Shown one piece after another: positions 16,160-25,141 of a stretch of 64,000 bases of DNA. Source of the stretch: Halomicrobium salinisoli (GTDB taxonomy: Archaea; Halobacteriota; Halobacteria; Halobacteriales; Haloarculaceae); NCBI RefSeq assembly GCF_020405185.1, contig NZ_CP084463.1:2542001-2606000 (forward strand), written 5' to 3'. Below the pieces are notes generated by a model. It was not told where the DNA came from and ran no database searches. It saw only the letters and a list, made by a program, of their open reading frames with translations. How positions within the stretch are numbered: the stretch's first letter is position 1; each line of letters opens with the position of its first letter. A program made the translations under genes and the position numbers.

Positions 16160-17245
16160 ATGCCCGCAGACAGCGCGCCGGTGCGACTCGGTATCGTCGG
16201 CCTCGGCTTCATGGGAACGACCCACGCCTCCAACGCCGAGGAGTTCGGCCACGACGTCGTCGCGGGGGCCGACGTGGTCCCGGAGGCCCGCGAGGACTTC
16301 GCGGAGGCCTACGGCGCGACGACCTACGAGGACCCCGAGGCCATGTTCGACGGGGAGGACCTGGACGCCGTGGCCGTCTCGACGCCCAACGCCTTCCACG
16401 AGGAGGCGGTCGTCCCGGCCCTCGAACGGGATCTGAACGTCCTCTGCGAGAAGCCCCTCGCCGACGACCTGGAGAGCGCCGAGCGCATCGCCGCCGCGGC
16501 ACGCGACTCCGACGCCTTCTGTTCGGTCAACTTCCACAACCGCATCTCGACCGGCGCCGAGGTCTTCACGGGCTACCGCGAGGCGGGCCGCTTCGGCGAG
16601 ATCACCCACGTCCAGGCCAACTACGTGCGCTCGCGGGGCATCCCCGGCGTGGGATCGTGGTTCACCAACGAGGAGCTCTCCGGCGGCGGCGCCGTCATCG
16701 ACATCGGCGTCCACGCCATCGACCTGGCGCTGTACCTGATGGGCTTCCCCCGCGTCGAGGAGGTGCTGGCCGTCACGCGGGACAACTTCGGCACCGACCC
16801 GGACTACGTCGACCCCGAGGACTGGTACGACGCCATGGACGAGGCCGTCTTCGACGTCGAGGACTCCGCGACCGCGCTGATCACGTGCGCCGACGACCGG
16901 ACGGTCTCGCTCGAGGTGTCCTGGGCCGCCAACCAGACCGAGACCCAGGAGTTCGTCATCCGCGGAACGGAGGGCGGCGCGCGCCTGAAACTGGGCGGCG
17001 AGGACCTGACGATGCTCGACGACGGCCACGAGGGCGTCGACCACCTCGTCGAGTCGGAGGTCACCACGGGCTCGCTCGACCACACCGGCTGGGAGGGCAG
17101 CGACAAACTGTTTCTCGACGCCGTCGCCGACGAGGCCGCGCCGGACCTGAACACCGTCGAACAGGGCCTGACCGTCCAGCGCGTCATCGACGGCATCTAC
17201 CGCTCCGCAGCCGAGGGGACGGCCGTCTCCGTCGACGACGATTGA
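16160..17245 (+). CDS. Gfo/Idh/MocA-family NAD(P)-dependent sugar oxidoreductase
   Basis: This encodes a 361-residue protein. The N-terminal Rossmann fold has GIVGLGFMGTTH (11-22) and the family EKP motif (CEKPLA, residues 96-101). It is followed by the GFO/IDH/MocA C-terminal domain with GGGAVIDIGVHAIDLALYLMG, where the conserved DxGxHxxD catalytic pattern is seen. Members oxidise or reduce sugars, inositols or sugar nucleotides; the substrate is not predictable. ATG 16160 was chosen; the upstream in-frame codons lack a start with a promoter. It is monocistronic and precedes an AT-rich spacer. Confidence 0.92.
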   Translation: MPADSAPVRLGIVGLGFMGTTHASNAEEFGHDVVAGADVVPEAREDFAEAYGATTYEDPEAMFDGEDLDAVAVSTPNAFHEEAVVPALERDLNVLCEKPLADDLESAERIAAAARDSDAFCSVNFHNRISTGAEVFTGYREAGRFGEITHVQANYVRSRGIPGVGSWFTNEELSGGGAVIDIGVHAIDLALYLMGFPRVEEVLAVTRDNFGTDPDYVDPEDWYDAMDEAVFDVEDSATALITCADDRTVSLEVSWAANQTETQEFVIRGTEGGARLKLGGEDLTMLDDGHEGVDHLVESEVTTGSLDHTGWEGSDKLFLDAVADEAAPDLNTVEQGLTVQRVIDGIYRSAAEGTAVSVDDD

Positions 17246-17519
17246 GAGGCCGCGCCCTCGGTTCTCCCCCGTCAGAAGCGCGCTCGCCCGTCGCCGGCGC
17301 GGGAAGCGCGCGCCGTCCGGGCGGCCGCGGCCGCTCACCGAATTAATGACGGAGACGTTATATAATGAATATCATTTAAGTATTTCTGGGCGGAAAGGAT
17401 AGGGGGTTCCGTCAGCGCATCGAATTCGCCAGCCAGGGGGGTCAGACGGGGCGCCTGGGAACGGCAAAATGATTGGGTATCCGATAGCTATTTGTCAGGT
17501 CCGTCAGTCATACGCAAAC

Positions 17520-17672
17520 ATGGGTCGGTATCCGAGACCTGTCCGCAGCTCGGCGCTGAAGTGCATCGGCTGCAACGCGCCAGTCGTCGAGACCGTGGAC
17601 GGTGGGTACGCGTGTGTGGAATGCGGGGAATCGCCGATCAACGGAAAAGACGTCGAACCGGCGCAACCGTGA
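17520..17672 (+). CDS. 50-residue zinc-ribbon protein coupled to a GT2 gene (copy 1)
   Basis: This encodes a 50-residue protein, MGRYPRPVRSSALKCIGCN..., with two CxxC knuckles (CIGC and CVEC) separated by a VETVDGGYA turn, which is a treble-clef or ribbon-like zinc site. The stop TGA overlaps the GTG start of the glycosyltransferase (GTGA), implying translational coupling. An AT-rich box at 17,483-17,490 lies about 32 bases upstream. Near-identical genes occur at 20101-20253 (with a GT2) and 19012-19173 (without). I know no characterised function for this family. Confidence 0.85.
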   Translation: MGRYPRPVRSSALKCIGCNAPVVETVDGGYACVECGESPINGKDVEPAQP

Positions 17673-18886
17673 GCCAGACGACCGACAGTTCGGCGGGCGG
17701 ACCGTCGCCGTCGCTCGATCGCGACTCCGTCGCCGAGCAGTACATCGTCGGACCCGACAGCGAGGTGACGCCGGTGTTGAGCGTCGTGATGCCCACCCTC
17801 AACGAGGAGGAGGGCATCGTCGAGTGCATCGACTGGATCAAGACCGCCGTCGAGGAGCTCGAGGTCCCCACCGAGATCGTCGTCTCCGACAGCTCCACCG
17901 ATCGAACGCCCGATCTGGCCGAAGAGCGCGGCGCCATCGTCGTGACGCCGGACGAACCCGGCTACGGCTACGCCTATCGCTACGCCTTCGAGCGGACCCG
18001 CGGCGAGTACGTCGTCATGGGCGACGCGGATACGACGTACGACTTCGAGGAGATTCCGCGGCTGCTCGAGCCCGTTCGCGACGGCGATGCGGACATCTGC
18101 ATGGGCAGCCGCCTCGACGGCGAGATTCGCTCGGGCGCGATGCCCCCGCTACACCAGTATATCGGGAATCCGCTGCTGACGCGGTTCCTGAACACGTTCT
18201 ACGACGCCGGCGTCAGCGACGCCCACAGCGGCTTCCGCGTGTTCTCCCGCGAGGCCCTCGAGACGCTGGATCTGGAGACCACCGGCATGGAGTTCGCCAG
18301 CGAGATGATCATGGACGCCGGTGCGAAGGGACTGGCCATCGAGGAGGTCCCGATCGTCTACCACGAGCGGGAGGGCGAGGAGACGCTGGACAGCTTCAGC
18401 GACGGCTGGCGCCACGTCCGGTTCATGCTCGTCAACGCTCCCGGGTACCTCTTCTCCGCCCCGGGGGTCCTGCTGGGGCTGTTCGGCACCGTGGTCATGG
18501 CGCTGGCGTACAGCGGGACCGCCGTCAACGGGGTGGCCTTCGGCGTCCACTCGATGATCGCGGGAAGCCTCTGCCTGATCGCGGGGCTACAGGCGTTCTC
18601 GCTCGGTGTGTTCGCCACCGTCGGCACCGATCCCATCCAGCGGCCCGACGACGTCCTCACCAACTGGATCGTCGAGAACGCGACCCTAGAGCGCGGGGCC
18701 ACGCTCGGCGCCGTCGTGTTCGCACTCGGCGCCGTCCAGGCCGGCTACCTCGTCTGGACGTGGGTGAGCAGCGGCTTCGGCAACCTCTCCTTTACGCTGG
18801 GGTCGATGGTAGCGTTCACCGCGCTGGTCGTCGGTATGCAGGCCTTCTTCGGCTCGTTCTTCCTCAGCGTCGTCGGCGATCGGTAG
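17669..18886 (+). CDS. GT2 glycosyltransferase with C-terminal membrane helices (copy 1)
   Basis: This encodes a 405-residue protein. The N-terminal GT-A domain has VVMPTLNEEEGI (39-50) and the metal/nucleotide motif DADTTYDFEEIP (119-130). The acceptor-side segment GFRVFSREALE follows. From about residue 265 there are four membrane helices (GYLFSAPGVLLGLFGTVVMA and onward). The arrangement resembles dolichyl-phosphate sugar synthases and AglJ-like enzymes that load sugars on dolichol phosphate for S-layer or archaellin N-glycosylation. The start is GTG 17669, coupled to the zinc-ribbon stop. The paralogue at 20250-21470 is very similar. Confidence 0.9.
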   Translation: MSQTTDSSAGGPSPSLDRDSVAEQYIVGPDSEVTPVLSVVMPTLNEEEGIVECIDWIKTAVEELEVPTEIVVSDSSTDRTPDLAEERGAIVVTPDEPGYGYAYRYAFERTRGEYVVMGDADTTYDFEEIPRLLEPVRDGDADICMGSRLDGEIRSGAMPPLHQYIGNPLLTRFLNTFYDAGVSDAHSGFRVFSREALETLDLETTGMEFASEMIMDAGAKGLAIEEVPIVYHEREGEETLDSFSDGWRHVRFMLVNAPGYLFSAPGVLLGLFGTVVMALAYSGTAVNGVAFGVHSMIAGSLCLIAGLQAFSLGVFATVGTDPIQRPDDVLTNWIVENATLERGATLGAVVFALGAVQAGYLVWTWVSSGFGNLSFTLGSMVAFTALVVGMQAFFGSFFLSVVGDR

Positions 18887-19011
18887 CGAGCGACGGCCGG
18901 TCGGCGGTTTCGGCCCGTTCGGCCGACGCCCTCCCGACGTCGCCGGGACGTTCGCCCGGATGAAATTATTAGGCGTCCGGTATATCCCCGTCGGGACCGT
19001 GATTCGTAGGT

Positions 19012-19173
19012 ATGAGTCGGTATCCGAGGCCGGTCCGTAGTTCGGCGCTGAAGTGCATCGACTGCAACGCCCCGGTCGTCGAGACGGTCGACGGCGGGTA
19101 CGTCTGCGTCGACTGCGGGGAATCGCCGATCAGCGCGAACGCTACGGGGACCGCGACGTCCAACGCGGACTGA
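19012..19173 (+). CDS. 53-residue zinc-ribbon protein, solitary copy
   Basis: This encodes MSRYPRPVRSSALKCIDCN..., with knuckles CIDC and CVDC and the same VETVDGGY turn, ending SANATGTATSNAD. It is the third member of the family found at 17520 and 20101, and the only one with no glycosyltransferase frame behind it. A TATA-like GGTATATCC at 18,979-18,987 is about 29 bases upstream of the ATG. Nucleotide divergence from the other two copies is clearly larger than between those two. Confidence 0.8.
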   Translation: MSRYPRPVRSSALKCIDCNAPVVETVDGGYVCVDCGESPISANATGTATSNAD

Positions 19174-19249
19174 AGCGACGCGTCCCGCACCAGGGGTGAC
19201 CGTGGGTGTCAGCCACAGGGTTATCCCGCTCGCACTCCTACCTCGCGGG

Positions 19250-19633
19250 ATGGCAGACGACAAATCAGGTCGAGAGAAACAGGCGGCCGACGAGGAGCGA
19301 CGCCAGCGAAAGCGGGACATGCAGGAAGCGCGCGAGCGCGGCGACGAACCGGAACCGATCGAGGAGGACGCCGACGAGCGGAGCTCGTCGAACCCTGACT
19401 CGCAGGCTCGTCAGGACGCCAGCGAGCGACTCGGCGACCTGGACGAGGCGCTCGAGGACCACGACTACCCGCTGACTGCGGACGAGCTGATCGACGCCCA
19501 CGGCGACCGCGACGTCGAGACCCAGGACGGATCGGCGTCCGTCGCGGAGGTGCTCGACGAGGTCGACGACGCGGAGTCGTACGAGTCGCCCGACGACGTC
19601 CGCGACCGGATCCGGGGCCTGGTACACCGGTAG
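19250..19633 (+). CDS. DUF5789-type haloarchaeal protein
   Basis: This encodes a 127-residue very hydrophilic protein. A charged helical N-terminus (GREKQAADEERRQRKRDMQE) precedes a small domain with the YPLTADELIDAHGDRDVETQDG segment that I associate with the DUF5789 family of Halobacteria. It has no signal peptide, membrane helix or catalytic motif. The start is ATG 19250. It sits between the two zinc-ribbon/GT2 modules but shows no coupling to either. Function is unknown. Confidence 0.75.
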   Translation: MADDKSGREKQAADEERRQRKRDMQEARERGDEPEPIEEDADERSSSNPDSQARQDASERLGDLDEALEDHDYPLTADELIDAHGDRDVETQDGSASVAEVLDEVDDAESYESPDDVRDRIRGLVHR

Positions 19634-20100
19634 GGGACGACGCGCTCGGTTCGCTGCCGGCCAGTCGGTCGACTGCGACGACGACCTCGATTACCACGCG
19701 GATCGGGCCCGCGACCGGCGTAGCGGTCGCGACGGCGAGACAATCGCACCCTGCCCGACTCGTCTCGTCCGTCCGGGCGACGCCGGGATCCGGTCCGGAA
19801 CGCGGAATCCCGATCCGCCCGGTTAGTAGCCGTATACCGAACACGTGAGTGACCCCTACCCGCAGGTAAGTGACATGCGACGCGGGACCGGCCGGCGCGA
19901 TCGCGTCTCCGGGGGTGGATCCCGGGCGACGAGAGAAGGATCAGGGGTGTAACACGACGACCGTGCACACCTCCGCCGTCACCGCCGGCCTTCGAAACCG
20001 CTGTTCTGCCCGTCCTACCGGTTCATCCGTGCGGTATCACCCGTCGGGACGGACGCCGACTTCAGTAGTTATATACCGTACCGATAAGTGCGCAAACAAT
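19634..20100. other. Intergenic region ahead of the second zinc-ribbon/GT2 module
   Basis: These are 467 bases without a convincing gene on either strand. Near the right end a strong TATA box lies at 20,068-20,075. The remaining open frames are antisense-type frames with no promoter and biased composition. Confidence 0.5.
20068..20075 (+). promoter_or_regulatory. TATA box of the second zinc-ribbon/GT2 module
   Basis: GTTATATA is centred about 29 bases upstream of ATG 20101. This is the spacing expected for a leaderless haloarchaeal mRNA. Confidence 0.65.
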
Positions 20101-20253
20101 ATGGATCGGTATCCGAGACCGGTCCGCGGCTCGGCACTGAAGTGCATCGGCTGCAACGCGCCAGTCGTCGAGACCGTGGACGGTGGGTACGCGTGTGTGG
20201 AATGCGGGGAATCGCCGATCGACGGAACGGACGCGGAAGCGACGCAACCGTGA
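20101..20253 (+). CDS. 50-residue zinc-ribbon protein coupled to a GT2 gene (copy 2)
   Basis: This encodes MDRYPRPVRGSALKCIGCN..., which differs from copy 1 only at a few positions near both ends and keeps both CxxC knuckles. It overlaps the following GTG start by the same GTGA arrangement. Preservation of both the zinc ligands and the coupling in a duplicated module suggests that the small protein is functionally tied to the transferase. Confidence 0.85.
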   Translation: MDRYPRPVRGSALKCIGCNAPVVETVDGGYACVECGESPIDGTDAEATQP

Positions 20254-21470
20254 GCCGGACGACCGACAGTTCGGCGGGCGGACCGTCGCCGTCCCTCGAT
20301 CGGGACTCCGCCGCCGAGGAGTACATCGTCGGACCCGACAGCGAGGTGACGCCGGTGTTGAGCGTCGTGATGCCCACCCTCAACGAGGAGGAGGGCATCG
20401 TCGAGTGCATCGACTGGATCAAGACCGCCGTCGAGGAACTCGAGGTCCCCACCGAAATCGTCGTCTCCGACAGCTCCACCGACCGGACCCCGGAACTGGC
20501 GGAGGAACGGGGAGCGGTCGTCGTGACGCCGGACGAACCCGGCTACGGCTACGCCTATCGCTACGCCTTCGAGCGGACCCGCGGCGAGTACGTCGCCATG
20601 GGCGACGCGGATACGACGTACGACTTCGAGGAGATTCCGCGGCTGCTCGAGCCCGTCCGCGACGGCGATGCGGACATCTGCATGGGCAGCCGCCTCGACG
20701 GCGAGATCCGCTCGGGCGCGATGCCCCCGCTACACCAGTATATCGGGAACCCGCTGCTGACGCGGTTCCTGAACACGTTCTACGACGCCGGCGTCAGCGA
20801 CGCCCACAGCGGCTTCCGCGTGTTCTCCCGCGAGGCCCTCGAGACGCTGGACCTGGAGACCACCGGCATGGAGTTCGCCAGCGAGATGATCATGGACGCC
20901 GGCGCCAAAGGCCTCGAGATAGAAGAGGTGCCGATAATCTACCACGAGCGGGAGGGCGAGGAGACGCTGGACAGCTTCAGCGACGGCTGGCGCCACGTCC
21001 GGTTCATGCTCGTCAACGCTCCCGGATACCTCTTCTCCGCCCCGGGGGTCTTGCTGGGGCTGTTCGGCGCGGTCGTCATGGCGCTGGCGTACAGCGGGAC
21101 CGCCGTCAACGGGGTGGCCTTCGGCGTCCACTCGATGATCGCGGGAAGCCTCTGCCTGATCGCGGGACTGCAGGCGTTCTCGCTGGGCGTGTTCGCCACC
21201 GTCGGTACCGATCCCATCCAGCGACCGAACGACGCGCTGACGAACTGGATCGTCGAGAACGCGACGCTCGAACGCGGTGCGACGCTCGGTGCGGCCGTCT
21301 TCGCGTTCGGGGCAGCCCACGCCGGCTACCTCGTCTGGACGTGGGTGAGCAGCGGCTTCGGCAACCTCTCCTTTACGCTGGGGTCGATGGTAGCGTTCAC
21401 CGCGCTGGTCGTCGGCATGCAGGCCTTCTTCGGCTCGTTCTTCCTCAGCGTCGTCGGCGACCGGACCTGA
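20250..21470 (+). CDS. GT2 glycosyltransferase with C-terminal membrane helices (copy 2)
   Basis: This encodes a 406-residue paralogue of the enzyme at 17669-18886, with the same VVMPTLNEEEGI and DADTTYDFEEIP motifs and four C-terminal helices. Nucleotide identity is patchy. Long stretches are identical, but short blocks (for example around 20,488-20,520, 20,902-20,938 and 21,224-21,322) are recoded with many silent changes. Substitutions in the membrane part (PNDALTN versus PDDVLTN, FAFGAAHAG versus FALGAVQAG) are conservative. The start is GTG 20250, coupled to the zinc-ribbon stop. Confidence 0.9.
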   Translation: MSRTTDSSAGGPSPSLDRDSAAEEYIVGPDSEVTPVLSVVMPTLNEEEGIVECIDWIKTAVEELEVPTEIVVSDSSTDRTPELAEERGAVVVTPDEPGYGYAYRYAFERTRGEYVAMGDADTTYDFEEIPRLLEPVRDGDADICMGSRLDGEIRSGAMPPLHQYIGNPLLTRFLNTFYDAGVSDAHSGFRVFSREALETLDLETTGMEFASEMIMDAGAKGLEIEEVPIIYHEREGEETLDSFSDGWRHVRFMLVNAPGYLFSAPGVLLGLFGAVVMALAYSGTAVNGVAFGVHSMIAGSLCLIAGLQAFSLGVFATVGTDPIQRPNDALTNWIVENATLERGATLGAAVFAFGAAHAGYLVWTWVSSGFGNLSFTLGSMVAFTALVVGMQAFFGSFFLSVVGDRT

Positions 21471-21893
21471 CGACCGGCGACCGCCCGACTGCGCCGCGCG
21501 TCGCCGTCGCGGCAGACGCGTGGATCCGTCCATCCCGACCCGTGCGTCGGGCGAGCGCCCGTCGCCAGTTCGCTGCTACCGAGGCCGGTCGCGGTCCCAC
21601 CTAGCGAACGCGTGCCCCGCACCGGTCCCGAACGTCCACTCGTCGCCATCAGTTACGTACCATAACATTTCGCCTGACGTATCGGACGGGTCTGTATTCC
21701 GTTCGTCAGCGGGCCGCTACGAATCGTCATACTCGGATTATCGGGCCGCACAGAGCCTATTACCAAGAGTTGATTGCCCCTTTTCCAGCGTGTACGGCAT
21801 GAATACAACACCGATCCGTACGGAATACAGACAGAATAGGCACAGGCCGGTCGGATATCGATCCGACTCGGCGGGAGCGAGTAACTAGCACCG
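21471..21893. other. Intergenic region upstream of the CARDB-repeat protein
   Basis: These are 423 bases of mixed composition with no supported gene. The right half is less GC-rich than its flanks (around 21,700-21,850). It may hold promoter elements for the gene at 21894, but no clean TATA at leaderless spacing is visible. Confidence 0.45.
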
Positions 21894-24800
21894 ATGATAC
21901 GGAATTCCAGAGCGCGGCTCGCCAAGGTCGCGACTGTCGGGATGGCGGTCGCTCTCGTCCTGTCGGTCCTCGCGCCGGTCGGGACGGCCCAGACCGAGAA
22001 CTTCTCGGTGTCGCAGTCGGAGACGTCGGTGACGGCGGCGCCCGGAGAGAACGTCACGCTCACGACGACGCTGACGGCGACCAACGCGACCGCGCCGCGC
22101 GCCTCCGTACAGTTGCCCGGTGACTGGACCGGATCGATCACGGACTACTCGGACGGCGGGAACCCGAGCCCGCCCGTCGGGACGGCGAACGTCCTCGACG
22201 TCATCTGGCTCGGCGCGGGCACACACGAGATGACCTACGAGGTGCAGGTGCCCGCCGACGCCGCCTCCGGCGAGTACACGGTCGACGCGACCGGGACGGT
22301 GATCGATCCCAGCAGCGGCGAGTTCGTCAACACGACCGCCGCGACGACGATCACCGTCGAGGGCGAACCGGCGGAGTCGGCCCCCGACTTCCAGATCTCG
22401 GACGTCGACGTGCCCGCGAACGTCTCGCAGGGCGACACCGTCGACGCCTCCGCGGAGATCACCAACGCGGGCGGACAGTCGGACACCCAGACGGTCGAGT
22501 TCCGGCTGGACGCCGACCAGGACGCGACGCTCGAGGAGAACGAGACGCTCGGCACCGAGAGCGTGACCCTCGACGCCGGCGAGTCGGCGTCGGTCGACCT
22601 CGCCACCGTCGACACGACCGACCTTGCGCCCGGCACGTACGCCTACGCGGTCATCACGGACGACGACTCCACGACGGGCGTGATCAACGTCACCGAGGGC
22701 GAGTCGCAGCCCGACGGCGCGGCCACCTTCGAGGTGTCGAACGTCACCGCACCGTCCAACGCGACGCAGGGCGAGCTGGTCGACGTCTCGGCGGACGTGA
22801 CCAACACCGGCGAGGCCAGCGGCACCCAGACCGTCGCGCTCCTGTTCGACGTCAACGGCGACGGCGAGCTCTCGGAGAACGAGGTCACCGGCGCGACGGA
22901 GGTCGCCCTCGACGCCAACGAGTCGACCACTGTCACGTTCCAGGACCTCAACACGAGCACGCTGTCGCCCGGCGACTACCTGTACGCCGTCGCGACGTCT
23001 AACGACTCGGCCACGGCCGTGCTCACGGTCACGAGTCCGGACTCCGAGCCGGAGCCGGACCCTGACCCCGAACCGGAACCGGAGCCCGAACCGGACGCGG
23101 CCACCTTCGAGGTGTCGAACCTCACCGCACCGGACAGCGTCACGCAGGGCGACCTGCTCGACGTCTCGGCGGACGTGACCAACACCGGCGAAGCGAACGG
23201 CACCCAGACGGTCGCGCTCCTGCTGGACGTCAACAGCGACGGGACCCTCTCGGAGACCGAGGTCGCCGGCGCGACCGACGTGGGCCTCAGCGCCAACGAG
23301 TCGACGACGGTCACCTTCCAGGACCTCAACACGACCACGTTAGCGCCCGGCGACTACGTGTACGGCGTGTTCACCGACAACGACTCGGCCACGGCCGTGC
23401 TCACCGTCACCGAAAGCGAGTCGGAACCGGACCCCGATCCGGACCCCGAACCTGAACCGGACCCCGACCCCGAACCGGAGCCCGAACCCGAACCGGAGCC
23501 TGAGCCCGAACCCGATCCGGCCGCCTTCGAGGTGTCGGAGCTGACCGCACCGGACAGCGTCGTCCAGGGCGAGTCCTTCGACGCCTCCGTCACTGTCTCC
23601 AACGTCGGTGACGAGGACGGCACCCAGACCGTCGAACTCCGCGTCGACTCCGACGGCGACGGCGAACTGAGCGACGACGAGACCGTCCGCACGCGCGAGG
23701 TCTCGCTCGACGCCGGCGAGTCGACGACCATCACCGCCGAGGACGTCGACACGAGCGATCTGGAACCCGGCGACTACGTGTACGGCGTGTTCACGGCCAA
23801 CGATTCCGCGACGGCCACGATCACCGTCACCAGCGGTGAGACGGAGCCCGAACCGGAGCCCGAGCCGGCCACCTTCGAGGTGTCCGACCTGACGGCGCCG
23901 GACAAGGCTGCCCAGGGCGAGTCGTTCGACGCCTCCGTCACCGTCTCCAACGTCGGTGACGAGGCCGGCACCCAGACCGTCGCGCTCCGCGTCGACGTCG
24001 ACGACGACGGCACGCTGGCGGACGACGAGACCGTCCGAACGCGCGAGGTCTCGCTCGACGCCGGCGAGTCGAAGACGATCACCGCGGAAGACGTCGACAC
24101 GAGCGACCTGGCGCCCGGAAAGTACACCTACGGCGTGTTCACGGCCGACGACTCCGCGACGGCCTCGATCACCATCACCGGTGAGAAGTCCGAGCCCGAG
24201 CCGGAGCCCGAACCCGGCGCGGCCACCTTCGAGCTGTCCGATCTGACCGCCCCGGACACCGTCACGCGCGGCGAGAAGATCGACGCCTCGGTCACGGTCA
24301 CCAACACCGGCGATACCGAGGGCACGCAGACGCTCGAACTCCGCGCGGACGTCGACGGCGACGGCGAGCTGACCGGCGGCGAGACGTTCCGGACCCGCGA
24401 GGTCTCGCTCGACGCCGGCGAGTCGAAGACGATCACCGCCGAGGACGTCGACACCGGCAACCTCGCGCCCGGCGAGTACCGCTTCGGCGTGTTCACGGAC
24501 GACGACTCCGTGACGGACACGCTCACCGTCGAGGCCAAGCAGGACGACGAGGACGTCCGGTACTACCAGGTCGACCTCGTGCGCGGCGAACCCATGGAGA
24601 ACCTGGGCCCCGCCGACAGCGACAACTTCTACAGCGACCAGGCGCGGCTCATCCAGCACGCCCACGGCAGCACCGAGGACCCGGTGACCCGCCGCGGTCG
24701 CCCCTCGACGCTCGCCAGTGACACCGCCGAGTGCGTCGCCGACGAGACCATCGAGGTCCACGGCGACACCGCCTCGGTCACCGTCACCGTCGAGGAGGAC

Positions 24801-24959
24801 TGCGAGCTGACCGTCTCGATGGTCAGCTACGACAAGCCCGACGCCGGCTGGGACCGCGAGATGGCTGACCAGCAGGAGCTGATCGACTCGACGACGAAGA
24901 CGCTCGGCCCCGGCACCCACGAGCTGACCGTCGAACTGCCCGCCGAGAGCGACGAGTAA
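21894..24959 (+). CDS. Secreted multi-domain protein with six CARDB-type repeats
   Basis: This encodes a 1,021-residue exported protein. A signal peptide lies at about 1-32 (GMAVALVLSVLAPVGTAQ), followed by an N-terminal beta domain to about 155 with many N-glycosylation sequons. Six repeats of about 105 residues begin near 164, 276, 402, 543, 659 and 776. Each has the pattern [FEVS]xLTAP...TQGxxxDxSxxVxNxG...GTQTV...DGxLxxxE...GES...PGxYxYxV. Some linkers are E/P/D-rich, the longest at about 510-542. A distinct 140-residue C-terminal domain (DVRYYQVDLVRGEP...) has no membrane anchor. CARDB folds act as cell-adhesion or spacer modules. It is likely a secreted or S-layer-associated structural protein. 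Confidence 0.88.
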   Translation: MIRNSRARLAKVATVGMAVALVLSVLAPVGTAQTENFSVSQSETSVTAAPGENVTLTTTLTATNATAPRASVQLPGDWTGSITDYSDGGNPSPPVGTANVLDVIWLGAGTHEMTYEVQVPADAASGEYTVDATGTVIDPSSGEFVNTTAATTITVEGEPAESAPDFQISDVDVPANVSQGDTVDASAEITNAGGQSDTQTVEFRLDADQDATLEENETLGTESVTLDAGESASVDLATVDTTDLAPGTYAYAVITDDDSTTGVINVTEGESQPDGAATFEVSNVTAPSNATQGELVDVSADVTNTGEASGTQTVALLFDVNGDGELSENEVTGATEVALDANESTTVTFQDLNTSTLSPGDYLYAVATSNDSATAVLTVTSPDSEPEPDPDPEPEPEPEPDAATFEVSNLTAPDSVTQGDLLDVSADVTNTGEANGTQTVALLLDVNSDGTLSETEVAGATDVGLSANESTTVTFQDLNTTTLAPGDYVYGVFTDNDSATAVLTVTESESEPDPDPDPEPEPDPDPEPEPEPEPEPEPEPDPAAFEVSELTAPDSVVQGESFDASVTVSNVGDEDGTQTVELRVDSDGDGELSDDETVRTREVSLDAGESTTITAEDVDTSDLEPGDYVYGVFTANDSATATITVTSGETEPEPEPEPATFEVSDLTAPDKAAQGESFDASVTVSNVGDEAGTQTVALRVDVDDDGTLADDETVRTREVSLDAGESKTITAEDVDTSDLAPGKYTYGVFTADDSATASITITGEKSEPEPEPEPGAATFELSDLTAPDTVTRGEKIDASVTVTNTGDTEGTQTLELRADVDGDGELTGGETFRTREVSLDAGESKTITAEDVDTGNLAPGEYRFGVFTDDDSVTDTLTVEAKQDDEDVRYYQVDLVRGEPMENLGPADSDNFYSDQARLIQHAHGSTEDPVTRRGRPSTLASDTAECVADETIEVHGDTASVTVTVEEDCELTVSMVSYDKPDAGWDREMADQQELIDSTTKTLGPGTHELTVELPAESDE

Positions 24960-25141
24960 GCGCAGTCGCATAGCTGCGACGACCCGGATCCGACCGGGAC
25001 ACCTTTTTTGGCGCGAATCAACGGCCGTCCGCGACGGCGCCGCCGGAACTGCGGTAGCCTCGTCTTCACCGCCCCGAGCGGACGCCTGACCAGCCCGTAC
25101 ACATGGATTAACAAAGTGGATCGAAAGCGAAGACAGTGGTG

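Larger units (their letters stand above)
17520..21470 (+). repeat. Duplicated 1.37-kb zinc-ribbon/GT2 module, direct orientation
   Basis: Segments 17520-18886 and 20101-21470 are direct repeats with an offset of 2,581 bases at both gene starts, encoding the same gene pair. The unique spacer (18,887-20,100) contains the solitary zinc ribbon and the DUF5789-type gene. No transposase or terminal inverted repeat is seen. Confidence 0.9.

Noticed and set aside
23340-24971. 543-residue reverse frame antisense to the CARDB-repeat protein
   Set aside because: It mirrors the repeats and contains no independent motif; its apparent repetitiveness derives from the coding strand.
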